A stretch of DNA of 64,000 nt from Pycnopodia helianthoides (Eukaryota > Echinodermata > Asteroidea > Forcipulatida > Asteriidae): positions 3,071,371 to 3,135,370 of the forward strand of contig CM063246.1 in assembly GCA_032158295.1 (NCBI GenBank), in the 5' to 3' direction. Both the position numbers and the translations under genes were made by a program. This document shows positions 21,061 to 32,050 of the stretch, in pieces. The notes under the pieces are model-generated. The model was not told the origin of the DNA, did no database searches, and worked only from the letters and a program-made list of their open reading frames with translations. Positions within the stretch are counted from its first letter, which is position 1. The number at the start of each line of letters is the position of its first letter.

Positions 21061-21995
21061 AGTATTGAGAATGAACTTGGGGGGGGGGGGGAGGGGGGGA
21101 ATGAGACATCGGAATAGAGGCCTCCATCATGGGCCTCTTAGGGTTCATTTCCCCACAGGGAAGAGGCTAAATCGGTCTGGCTCCGCCTGGAAGCGGGTGA
21201 AACATTCCTCGGTTTCTTGTCCAACGTCAAACCCCATCAAGACTATTCTATAAAAAAAAAAAAAAAATAAAAAAAAAAACTCTGTTTGCCAGTAATATTC
21301 CATCAGTGGGCGAAAACTTGAAAATTTACAGAGTGAAGGTAACAGGTTACAAGTCTGATCACTAAATAGCCATTGTTCACCCCCCCCCACGTTCCCCTCC
21401 GCCTACCTAGGTAACCAGTGATGTAACTACATAAACACATTGTAATCAAGAGTTGTTGACTTAGACCATGGTGGTAGTGCTTAATTATAGACACCGGTAT
21501 GATAGTTGCCATGTGTTAATCCTTGACGGGGAAAACATTGGTGAAACATCAGTCAAAAACACTACACTGAATATCAAACTCAATCTAAAATGATGGTGGA
21601 GTTTTTTAAAAACTGTTTAGAACAACCACCACACTGTGACAATCTTCATTGAAAACCTCTACCCATTGACATTCTGGCATACAATCGAGGGAAGTTTATC
21701 CCTATAGAACCCCGAGTCTGCACCCAGTCACTCTATACGCTCTAACTAACCTGTTGTTTCCAACACACTCCACAAATGATTACAACAAAAACGTAGAGCA
21801 TGGTACACAAAACAAACTGATGGCAGTTTGGGGGCAATTTACCCCGGCCTACATGCACATAAGTACAGACAAACATATTTATTAAAAAAAAAAAATAAAA
21901 AAAAAAAACCTCTTGTGACCTGCTGAGTAATTCTATGTCTTTTCACTAACACTGCCCTGGCACACAATGGCGCGTTGATCCCCTGATTGTGTTGG
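21061..21995. other. Non-coding with several mononucleotide tracts
   Basis: G tracts (about 21067-21088), A/T tracts (21252-21280 and 21881-21908) and a C run near 21380. The frames crossing them are glycine-, phenylalanine- or lysine-rich for that reason. Nothing else recognised. Confidence 0.5.
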
Positions 21996-22090
21996 CAACT
22001 CTGCATGGCCATTCATTCACTGCAACTAATTTGCATATAACTTTGCATTCAGTTATCAAGATGGTATGTAACTGCTTATCGGAAGCTGTG
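21996..22090. promoter_or_regulatory. Small candidate regulatory island with octamer
   Basis: Contains ATTTGCAT (22029-22036), the complement of the POU octamer, followed by TTTGCATTC ten bases on, in complex sequence. Inference only. Confidence 0.2.
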
Positions 22091-22769
22091 GTCGGGTTGG
22101 CAAACGGTGGGCTCAGGGTTTATTCGTACCCACCCCTGCTGGGCTTCATCAGCCCCTAATCGCTAGACTTCACTTTCCCCCCAAGTTTTTACGTATCACG
22201 ACTCAAACTTTTTTTATTCGAGAGTCCGAGCATTCACAACTTATACATCTGCTAAAGATAACTTGTTCATGAATTCAGATATGTGGGTAGTCAGGGCAGG
22301 CAACATGAAGACCATTTCATATCTAGCTGTTTCTATATCTAATGCTGCAATCTTTTCATAAAGAGATGAACTGTATTTGGAAGTTGAATGCACTCATTAT
22401 CTGCTGAATTTTGTTAACATCAGACTTGATATATTCAAAACGAAACACTTGTGTTAGCCCTCAAATTTGTACAAATACTAAATAACAAGTTTTACACCAT
22501 TAAAAAATTAACACTTTAGCTATTCTGCGTAAGAATAAAGCTTTATTTTCAAGAAGAAACTAAGGAAAAACAGCTCTCTTTTGCCCTATTATTAAAACAA
22601 AAATCAGAAGAAGAAAAAATTGTTGGCTTTGTTGATTTTTATTTGACAATGGTCCACAGAAATGGATCATTTAAAATTTCAATTTTTCCTTGAAAAAGAA
22701 GATAATTAAAAAAATAAGTAGAAAAATAAGGAAATTGAGTTAGTTATTTATGTTAGTTTGGTTGTTAAC
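22091..22769. other. Non-coding AT-rich stretch
   Basis: Nothing recognised apart from a 12-bp palindrome ATTTGTACAAAT near 22466. Confidence 0.45.
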
Positions 22770-22840
22770 CTTGTTCTGGTAAGTTCAATTTTATCGTGCT
22801 TAGCTACTTGTTATGCTTAAGCATCTATGAAATCAGGCCC
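22770..22840 (-). mobile_element. MITE, GGCCCAAT-ended family, end fragment
   Basis: GTGCTTAGCTACTTGTTATG followed by CTTAAGCATCTATGAAATCA and GGCCC matches the right-hand end of the family. The rest of the element is missing or unrecognisable upstream. Confidence 0.5.
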
Positions 22841-23489
22841 TGGTAGCTTCAGCCTGAATCATTATACTAACTTAAAGCCGTTTGCAAATGTGTCAAACAC
22901 TTGCCGTTATGTTTTATTGACAAAGGAATCATCAAAACCAAAGTGAATTGATCCACTGTCATGGTTTCAATTGACAAAAAGGGACTACAGAAACACCAGC
23001 CTATATTACAGTACTAATTACTACTGTTTTGATGGCGAAATCTAGGAGCATTTCCTCCTACCGTTGCTGGTTTCCGCCAATGTTGTCGGTTCACAGGAAT
23101 TCCAAAAACAATGGTGGATTTTGTGCAGAGGAAATGTTCCTGTTTATGTTAATGTGTAAATTGGCTGCAATAAAGTGCTGTTTAATGTGCATCTGTGTTG
23201 CTTTCATCCATATAAATATGTTACTGACAAACACTGTTTATAAATTTTTTCTGCTGAAACAAGGACGACACATCAACAAAAGTTAACATGTACATGTTCT
23301 GAGCTTCATAATGCATTTGTTGACTTTATAATCTAATGGATTGCTTAAGTTGCACAATCAGACAGTCAGAAGTAATCAATAATATTTGATTGACCGAGTT
23401 GCATGACCAGGAATAACTTAAAACTGCCCCTTTCAACTCTAGTCAGAAAAACAATTAGAATGAATCCTCAGAGTTTTGACTTTCCCCTC
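22841..23489. other. Non-coding AT-rich stretch
   Basis: The 85-residue plus frame at 23029-23286 is cysteine- and methionine-rich and ends in AT-rich DNA. I do not recognise it and do not call it a gene. Confidence 0.45.
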
Positions 23490-23640
23490 CCAGATCCAAG
23501 CCCCGGCTATGGCTCTAAACCTCGGCTTGGGCTATGGCTACGGCTTCTTCCCCCTGTTTGAAACCCCATACAGCAAGCCCAAGTTTTTAAAATAACTGAC
23601 AAAGTCCAAGCCGGAGTCAACTAGCTGAAGCCGTGTATTT
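23490..23640. repeat. Degenerate GGCTAY hexamer repeat with inverted arms
   Basis: GGCTATGGCT, CGGCTTGGGC and TATGGCTACGGCTTC recur as imperfect six-base steps, and the complement (GAAGCCGT, AAGCCGGAG) appears about 80 bases later, so the segment can fold back. A related locus is at 30.05 kb. Confidence 0.55.
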
Positions 23641-23977
23641 AAATAAAAAGGAGTGTTACATTTGACCTTAAACCTTAGAAGTAAAACGATGATGAAACAA
23701 TGGAAAACGCACATCTATGGGCTGGATGGGCCAATGAGCAACCTTCATTTGTCCGTCAGTCTGGTGCACTATGCAAGTATGCCAGTGCAGTAGCACAGTA
23801 GGCATGCCTGAGTTTAAACACTGGTCAATTTAATTTTTAAAAATTCAGTTGACTTTTCAACAGGCTGAACAAATTTATAATATAAAAACATATAATTATT
23901 CAAAAGGGGAGACACTGCATAAAATAATACCAGCACATTTTTACATGAATGCATGCATTACCAACACTTAACGATGC
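23641..23977. other. Non-coding AT-rich stretch
   Basis: Nothing recognised. Confidence 0.45.
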
Positions 23978-24310
23978 TAGGTCTGATTTTTTCCCAACTT
24001 GACCCCAAAATCTAGATTTAAATTTTAAACAGCTATTTTTTTTTTTATAAATTTGAGAAAATTATTACCATTCATTTAGGGTATTGCACACAAAACATCT
24101 GCCAATGATAAAAGGTCATTAACTAAATAGAGATGAATATTTGTCGGGATCCTGACATTATCTTACGCCCATCAGCCATGTACAAAATATATTGCATGTT
24201 ACATTTTGTGCATTGTCCTTGGCATAATATGTGAAACTTTTTTTTTTTTCACTGTTTTTTTGTTTGTTTTAAAATGGCATCGTCTGTCAAAATTAATTCA
24301 GAGAAAAAGA
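23978..24310 (+). repeat. Dispersed repeat, copy A
   Basis: Shares an ordered series of blocks with 51729-52007: TAGGTCTGATTTTTT, then a CCCCAAAAT block, TTTAAACAGCT, TTTAGGGTATTGC, GGGATCCTGACATTA, a CATCAGCC block, GCATGTTACATTTTGTG and CTGTCAAAATT. The two copies lie in the same orientation and are well diverged. No ends, tails or coding sequence identify the type. Confidence 0.7.
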
Positions 24311-24715
24311 CATTCCTTCCACAAACATCCGGCCATGCAACTTCATTATGAAACTACAAAAACATTGGCACAATCGGGGCGTAGTGTCACGTAGCACCGA
24401 GAAGGATAATCAAAATATATTCAGTAAGACAACCAAATCTAGCAGGGAACCAGTCTTAAAAAAAAAAAACAATTCACCGCATGACTATTTGGTACAAATA
24501 TTGGTAACCTAACGCCACTTGCCATTATGACTAAGCAACTCGGGCAACATTGGTCCCTGGCATTGACCAAGAACTTGGGACTAGAGAATGACACTGAGAC
24601 ACTCGCACCTATCAATGCTCATCACTGTCAACAGACAGATGTGGATTACACTGCCCCCAATAACCATCCCCCCAGCAAATCCTAAAATGTCTACCACCAC
24701 CATCGCACAGCACTG

Positions 24716-24716
<1 letters not shown>
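24311..24716. other. Non-coding stretch
   Basis: Short A tract near 24458. Nothing recognised. Confidence 0.45.

Positions 24717-24785
<69 letters not shown>
24717..24785. repeat. (CT)n microsatellite, longest in window
   Basis: About 69 bases of pure CT (roughly 34 repeats). It explains the open frames on both strands at 24581-24913, which are not genes. Polypurine/polypyrimidine mirror tracts of this length can adopt triplex structure. Confidence 0.95.
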
Positions 24786-24787
<2 letters not shown>

Positions 24788-26499
24788 GCAAACTGCTCTA
24801 AATATATCCCAAATAACTAACAAGAAGACTGGTGTCCCCCCCCCACCATTCATTCTCATCACCAGTTTTCTCAATTGGGTAATTCGGTGCCTGGTGTAAA
24901 CATTCGCAAGCATACAGTCCCTAACTTTCTAATGACGGAGGTCAAAATTCCATGGAATGTGGCAAATAGGGGAATAAACCACAGTGATTGTTAACAGATG
25001 AGTGGAAAGATTTTTTTCCCCCTCTTTTTTTTCTCTCTCTTCAGTTTTTTTTTGTTTTGAGTGGAGGAACATCGTTCTGTAAGTTGACACTTTGTCAGCA
25101 TCAGCTCGGCCTAATGTAACATCACTGACCATGACTTTCGCATACACAAATCACTGGTAGATCTCTGACATGTGTTAACCTAATGGATATCCAGTTGGGG
25201 TTCTGAAGTGAGCCACAGACACTGCGTTTATAAAAACCTTGCCATCTGATTATCCATTAACCCAGCCATGACCCTGGCCAACAAACGGCTCATGTGTAGA
25301 CAGGACAAGCATAGCAGCGCTAGTCTAGTTTACTCTCTTGTCTTTGTCAAGTGGCACCCCATCAAAGAGGGACCAACAAAACATATCAAATAAATAAATT
25401 GTACAAATTTCCGACACCAGCAGTTAACTCAGACATTTGAGAGACAACTAGTCATATTTACTCAGAGTCAATTTAACCTTTGTACAATATTTAAATTACA
25501 AAACGAATTCACTGGTATTCATTTTAGTATTGTTTTCTATTAAATCCTCACAATTATTCAGTCTTTGTAAATTGTGTACAGTCCATACGCACATATATAC
25601 TGGTATTGAAACTACATGTATGCTCCACCAATGCAGTATAATTTAATGCTCTAGGATGGCTGGTGTTAGAGTTGACACTATATATATCCTAGGAGGGAAT
25701 ACCTTAATGGTCAACAGTCAACCACAGGACAAACCACTGGTGGCCAGACTAGACCTTTAACCACATCAGGCCACCAGCCAGAGGATGACCCTACAGTAAG
25801 GTCACTGGCTCCCTGTGCACTTGGCTGCTCTGATTACCTCATCTAAGGTCACAGTTCCTAGGACTCTGTGTGTTGGTCAACCACTGTGAAATGTGTGGAA
25901 TGTGTGTCAAGGGGAGAGTGGGAATGACAAGCCATGAGGGGGGGGGGGGGCAGTGACAGCATGGCATGTACATAGTATGTGTATAAAAAGCCTGACTGAA
26001 CACCTATATAGTACATGACTGTACTCTAGTGAGAAGGAGGGGGAACACCATTAACTCATTGCACTAGCTATGTCACACATCGCACACTGCCAGGGCAAGA
26101 AGCTGTACAGCTGCAAATTCAGTTTACCGTTTATAATTACTGCACATCTAACCTTGGATGTGGGTCTGCCACTACACTGGAAGTCAACAGAAGTTAAACT
26201 GCTCTGGGCCTTAATTACATAAATTCAACCATGAAATTCAAATTTCCTCGCTCTCACTACACACTCGGTCACACAACAAACATGTACACTAGGTAGTGCA
26301 TGATGTTCAGATTCAATTCAGAGCAGACTTACCTGTGTAGACTCGTGTCCGGCAAGCCAGTGTACAAATTTACAGTCCTTTTTTCGGTGACGGGTTACTT
26401 CCCTGTTACACAGTCAGTTTTACGAGAAGCACAACACAAGAGAGAGATTTGAGCATCCACACGATCATAAACATGCTCCACTGTGCTCTCCCACACACA
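24786..26499. other. Non-coding stretch
   Basis: Contains C and G tracts (24835-24844 and 25928-25941), pyrimidine runs near 25013-25050 and otherwise unique-looking sequence. No gene supported. Confidence 0.5.
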
Positions 26500-27110
26500 A
26501 CACAGATTCTTTCTTTTGAGGCCGCAATTATTTAGCTGGCTTTATTACGGTTCACAGGACAATCTAGCTGGCTCGTTATTAACCTTGCCTGACCCTAGGA
26601 AAAAATATCATACACAGCCGGCTGTCAAATATTGCATTACAATAAACATCCTGTGTAATTAATGGTTGCAGGCTTTACACTTGCCCCATTAAAAGTCTCC
26701 CAAAAGAATGGCACTTGTGTCTAGATGGAAGGGCCGGTTAACGTATTTTGACATGTTCCTGCGACATCTTGTGGAGTGTTAATGGGTCATTTGATTGGCT
26801 GACTCATCAAGAGAAGAAGAAGAGAGAAACGGAGAGAGAAAAAAAGAGTGCTTTGTGTGATGAGCCCCGCGGCAGATATCCAAACACTACCCTCACACAC
26901 GGTTAGCCTTTCAGATGCTGTTCAGTTTTTATTATTCAGATTTTAATTGGGGATGGCTGAGCTTTTGTTGGGCCTGGTTTCGTCAATTGGCAGGAAGTAG
27001 GCCATTTGTGCCACATATGTGTATGATAATCACGGGGAATTAAGCGCCAAGAGATGTGGGGGATATTTTGCTGACGTCGGGTGCTTAGTGGTAGATTAGC
27101 AGCCCATTCT
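26500..27110. promoter_or_regulatory. Candidate regulatory island, one of the strongest
   Basis: Around 600 bases of complex sequence. Visible words include a forkhead-type ATAAACA (about 26642), TAATTAAT (26656-26663), ATTGG (inverted CCAAT, about 26794) and a perfect AP-1 site TGACTCA (26800-26806). A short purine run lies near 26816-26850. No reading frame runs through it. The density of textbook sites is seen; that it acts as an enhancer is inferred. Confidence 0.35.
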
Positions 27111-27244
27111 ACATGTAAGTCCTCCGTGGGTTCTCTCTCGGGCTTGCAGAGCTTTTTTTTCTTCTCATTTTCATCTCTGCCTTGTTCAAAGGGTGATCAA
27201 TAATTTATTTTTAAAAAAAAGGTAATATATATCGTTTTTTCAGA
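27111..27244. other. Non-coding stretch before the duplication
   Basis: Nothing recognised. Confidence 0.4.
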
Positions 27245-27387
27245 GACAAATAAAGCCTCTTCATTTGAATAAAGAAATCCATTTTTTTTTCAAGACACCA
27301 GTATACGATCAAGGTGACAAATAAAACCTCTTCATTTGAATAAAGAAATCCATTTTTTTTTTCAAGACACCAGTATACGATCAAGGT
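27245..27387. repeat. 71-bp tandem duplication
   Basis: Two nearly identical units, 27245-27315 and 27316-27387, each running from GACAAATAAARCCTCTTC through a T9-T10 tract to CAGTATACGATCAAGGT. They differ by one base and one T. It is a recent event. Confidence 0.95.
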
Positions 27388-28060
27388 GAACGACTTAAAC
27401 AAACTCTTAATCAAAGGGGAAAAGAGTATAAAATTGCAATCTCTGTTGTTTAAACAACTATTCAAGAGTACTGTGTGAAAGTTACAGCAAGAAAATCCAG
27501 AGATAAATTAGGTCATCGTTTTATTTCAGCATCGGGGTTCTTCCTCTGTCTCGCATCAACTTCATGATGTGCCAAGGTTGTCCAAAGCCTGAAACTGCAT
27601 GATAAGATGATCGCCATACGATGACCCTCGCAATAAATGAATTCTTGATACTCGGAAGGAAACGCGGTGATTTAGGGAACAACACTTCAAATCCCTTCAG
27701 AATTCTTCAAACATCCCCTCAAATCCTGAATATTGTACGCCTACAACTGCGTAATACGCAGTCCAAAAAATCCTTTAAATAAACACATGTATTCGTGGTG
27801 GTGGTGGGCCAGGGTGGTCTACTTTTAGAATGATGTGCCATGGTAGATGTCAACAGGTAGTGTGAGTGAAGTAGACCATAGTCTACTTTCCACTCCATCG
27901 AATGAGAGAAAGCAGACAATCTTGGACGTTTCCTTTCAAATAAAGCGTCCACTTCTAACAATGATGTCTGCAAATTGTTGGGAGCAGAACAAAAAACCAA
28001 TTCAGTTTTGTTGTTTTCCCCTAAATACTTATTAAGGAGGATTGAAAAGATGTTGTTGAA
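27388..28060. other. Non-coding stretch
   Basis: Two antisense open frames overlap at 27719-28035 (93 and 62 residues). Neither is recognised. Nothing else seen. Confidence 0.45.
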
Positions 28061-28150
28061 ATGTCAGCAAAACTCCCGTCCCGGATTCGAACCGGGGTCC
28101 TACAGAAGTGAAAGGTGGGGCAGACACCACAAAGCCAACCTGAATCCACT
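28061..28150 (-). pseudogene. tRNA-like fragment (T arm and B box)
   Basis: On the minus strand the B box GGTTCGAATCC (complement of 28083-28093) sits in a perfect CCCGG/CCGGG T stem. Upstream, TTGGCTTTGTGGTG is a weak A box at about the right distance. No complete cloverleaf can be drawn, so it is a tRNA pseudogene or SINE-head relic. Confidence 0.4.
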
Positions 28151-28959
28151 AGGCTTGTGTGTTTTTTGGGTTCAAACTCAAAGTGCAAAAAAAAAAACCA
28201 AAAAAAACCTGACCCATGATGAGTTTCAGCAATCTGCATAAATTTCATGTTTTCTTGAAAATGTCACACAACATGACTTTGAGAATTCAAAATTGAAACA
28301 TTTTGCTGATGTTTTCGCCCCGGGGCAACCAGCGAATCTCCCGTTGCCTTCTAATCATGCGACAACCGAGGGGAATTTGCTACCTCAACTTCCGAACTGT
28401 CTAGGGCATCAGATCTCACACTAAGAAGGTGTACATTACTGAAAGTCAACCAAAATAAAACAATCCAGACTTAGTGAACAGATCACTGCACAAAATGGCC
28501 CGATTTCGAAACTTAAAATTAACACCAACAAGCTTGGCCAGCGCAAGTGTCTAAAATGGTACATTTCTTCATCATCTTCACGTCTTCGGGCCTATGGGTT
28601 ACAACAGTGCACGGCACTTTTGAGTGTTCCTCGGTTCCACTGCAAGTAAGATTGTAGGTGTCTCAACAACAACACCATTGGAATCTTGAAAACTTTCTTG
28701 AGTTTGTTTCCAATCTCTTCAAACATGCTTAGCCTTAAAGACAAAACCACTCTTTATCTTGATGACGCCATTTTGTGCCTTAAAAAAAAGAAACAGATTT
28801 TCAGTGATGAGACTTTGGACAAGTTACACGTAGGTAAGGAACCCAGATATTTTTGAAACAATATGGCTGGGGACGAAGGAGCGCCTTGGGACAAGAGTGC
28901 CTTCCTGACCCCATCTCCTCTACAGGGACCAGACTCACTTCAGACCCCATCTGCTTTTT
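28151..28959. other. Non-coding stretch
   Basis: A tracts near 28187-28207; otherwise nothing recognised. Confidence 0.45.
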
Positions 28960-29050
28960 CTTAATGGCAACTGTCAACAGCTTCATAATAATCCATCCAA
29001 TGGGCCTGGCGGGGCTCGCACTAATTAAAACTGGCCCATAAATGGGCATC
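28960..29050. promoter_or_regulatory. Small candidate regulatory island
   Basis: Complex sequence with TAATAATCC (an Otx/bicoid-type TAATCC word, about 28986) and CACTAATTAAAAC (about 29018). Low confidence. Confidence 0.2.
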
Positions 29051-30049
29051 ATCAGGAAACCTGGCATAGGTTAATGGTCCCACAGGAGTAGCCCTAGATA
29101 TGTGTGGCATTTCAACAACTACTGACATGTGTTGCACAAGCTTGAGCCGCTTCCCCTATTGCTACAGTCTCTTAAAGAAAAGAAGGAGAAAAAAACACAC
29201 ACACACACACACACATACAACCCTTTTCTTGTTTTACTGTCTGTGTAAATACATTAACTCCAATCGCCCACACAAATTCCAGTATACACTATGTTCTGGT
29301 AAAACCACCCTTCAGGTTTCCAAACTGTCCAAAAACAAACCCTAACACATCAATAGAAACTGCTTTTCAATGGTTTCGCACTCAGTGTAACTTTTTGCTA
29401 AAACAACAATCCATGGTTCAGAAATTTCATACGACCTTTGATCTATTTGATTTTTTTCCTAATGACCTCTGATCTGCCTAAATTAGCATCATTAGTCTAT
29501 TACTTAATTACTGAAAATTATGCTTTGTTACATACTCAAGATCCATAGAAAGACAACAGGGGAAATAGCTGTTCCATGAATACAGAAAGGTGGGGGGGGG
29601 CTCCTTGATCACGATCAGTGGTTCTACTATACATGAATTCAGCAGATTTATGGCAGACTATTGGACCGAATCTAGTGTCTGGACAGATCACGAACCCTCC
29701 GTAGGGTGATGAACCCAGCGGGGCATGATAAAAGATGCTGGATTTGACTAAGCTTCTAATATGAATCACACTACCCACCCAAAAAAAAGAAAAGAAGAAC
29801 ACAAAAATTAAAGGGAGTTTTTTTTTTTAAATTCAGGTTATGGTTTAAATTCTAAAGTGTAAATGGAAAGCAAATGTGTAGACAGATATGAAGATTTAAA
29901 AGCCAGCATAATAACAAAAAAGATAGCCAGAGGGGTGTGTGGTCATTTCTTGTAGCCATCCTGTTTGAATCTGGGCACCCCTACATGATCTGTCATTTAC
30001 ATGTACTTGGAGAGAACAAATTCAGATAATGAAATTCTAAATCCCGGCT
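29051..30049. other. Non-coding stretch with (CA)n
   Basis: Contains a (CA)n run at about 29191-29214, a G tract near 29591 and T/A runs near 29817-29830. No gene supported. Confidence 0.5.
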
Positions 30050-30200
30050 AAGACCTCGCCAGCCGTATCCAAATAGGCGGCTACGGCTACGGTTATGACT
30101 GTTGCTGAGGGTGTTGCTAAGGACATCCTATACTTCAACACACGATGACGCAGCGATCCAGCAGTAGCCATAGCCGACACCGCAATTCGGACGCAGCCAT
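30050..30200. repeat. GGCTAY hexamer repeat with inverted arm, second locus
   Basis: CGGCTACGGCTACGG near 30082 is echoed on the opposite strand by CAGTAGCCATAGCCG near 30160, so the segment can fold back with imperfect arms. It resembles the locus at 23.5 kb. Confidence 0.5.
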
Positions 30201-31499
30201 ATTCTGCAAAAGTTGTGGTGGAAGTTTTTGCTACAATTTACTGGCTTAGGTGAAGCGGCAAGTTTTTGCGTTCTCGGAACCCTTTTCATTTAATGTAGAC
30301 CTATTCATGTCAAAGACAGTAAAACTTGGTTTGCCTCGCCGAAAGCCATGAACTTTGGGGGAAAAAACCTTTTCTCCTTTGCCTTTTCTCCAAGAGAAAC
30401 AACCTGTTGTGTTTGAAGTTTTCAAAGGCCGTGATTGTTTGTTGTAAAATGCCGATTGACTGCACCACAGCATAATAAATTCATGCCAAAGTTGATTCCT
30501 CCATTTCTTTCATGAAGTCTTTAAATGTACGTGTAGAAATTTTCATTCCCCGAAAGGTTGTAAATGCATCATATTTGACAAAAATCAGAAATCTAACCAG
30601 AACAGAAGAAGAAGAAAAATTGTCCATAAAAGCTACTGTTACTGTTAGTGATAGATAAGACAAGATAGATGTAATGCTTAGATTTCATGCTGAGGTTTAA
30701 TTTGTCAGTCGTTCTTTTTAAAGGTTAAAAAAATGCAAATCTGGCACTAGTTCAACAAAGAAATGGAACATCAACAGCCAAGCCAAAGTTAGACAACATC
30801 CCATGTTTCATTTTGTTTTCTTTGAAATCTTTGTACATATTGCTTGTATTTGTAGAGATTATGAAGGATCAACTTCTTGGGATTTCTTTTACGGTTGTAT
30901 TTATGGTAAAAAAAAACTTCTTAATACTCGAGACAACCACCAGCAAACATGTTTGAGTGATCAGAAAATGCCCAAAATAATAATAGTACAAACAACTTTT
31001 CTCTTCTCTCTTTTTCATTTCGTCATTGATTTTTTTAAATTAGTTGGGTGTAACATGACGAAGTTGATTGACGGTCGACTTGTTGCATTTTGTACTACAG
31101 GCAAAATCCTTTCCTGTATTTAAAGAACAGAGAGAGAGAGAGAGAGAAGAAAAAAAAATCCTCCACCAACCAAGTCCAGGGCATTCCTTTACTTGGTAGA
31201 CCGCTTTGATAATAATGTGGTTTCTCAAGGCTGACCTTGTGAGGGCTTAGAGGCATAGTGTTAATACAGGCAGTGGTATGCAAATGACAGTCTTCTTTAG
31301 TACAAGAGAAGTAAGGGAGGGAGAGTAGAGAGAGAGAGAGAGAGAGAGAGGTAAAAAAAGAAAAAAAGAGAAGGTTGGTTGAACTTTTCTTCATCAGTGG
31401 CAGGTTATTGCCCTGGTTGTTCCAGGCAAGCAGAGCGCCAGGGGACTCTAGAGATATTATCCCATATGCTGCTGATGTGAGTGACACCTCCCCAATCCA
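30201..31499. other. Non-coding, two GA tracts
   Basis: GA tracts at about 31130-31147 and 31328-31351 create the serine/leucine-rich minus frames here. The rest is AT-rich. Nothing recognised. Confidence 0.5.
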
Positions 31500-32050
31500 A
31501 TTTAGGCGAAATCAAAACAAAGAGGGATAGGTTATTTTATGCGCACTGGCCAGATTGCATGCCCGATTGTTGAGGCACGAGGGCAAGAAATATGTAAAGG
31601 AGTCTCCGATTACAATCCCACCTTGACTGTCAGAGATTGCGGAGGGAGACTGCAACAACCCCCAGTAATGATGAATTAGAGCTGGATGAAACAAATAAAT
31701 CAAAGCTGGTACAGGTATGCCCGTTAGTGACTATGGGGAAGACGGGAATACCCGTAAGCTAGCGATGCAAGTATTGGGTTCCTATCCGCCAGCCGTCCCG
31801 GCCACTTGAGAGATGTATTCTATCTTTTTCCGAGCAGATTCGGGAAGAAAAAATAAAAAAGGATGGGCTGGGTGATTACGGCAAATGGAATGAACACAAC
31901 AAAAGAAATTACGAGAGCCAGCGGCAGCGACCGGCTAAGCTCGGTGAGGCAGGACAGGAAAAGGCTCTGGAGTAAGTTTCAAGTGACATCACAAGTAGGC
32001 TAAAAAGTCAGGTTGTTCTTTCCGGGAGGGAAACTCGTTACAGGCAAATT
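31500..32050. promoter_or_regulatory. Candidate regulatory island
   Basis: Around 500 bases of complex, moderately GC-rich sequence with GATTGCATGCCCGATTG (about 31552), TCCGATTACAATCCC (about 31605), GATGAATTAGAGC (about 31669) and several CpGs near 31760-31805 and 31915-31945. No credible frame; function inferred. Confidence 0.3.

Noticed and set aside
24581..24913. 110- and 103-residue frames
   Set aside because: Both are translations of the pure CT/GA tract.
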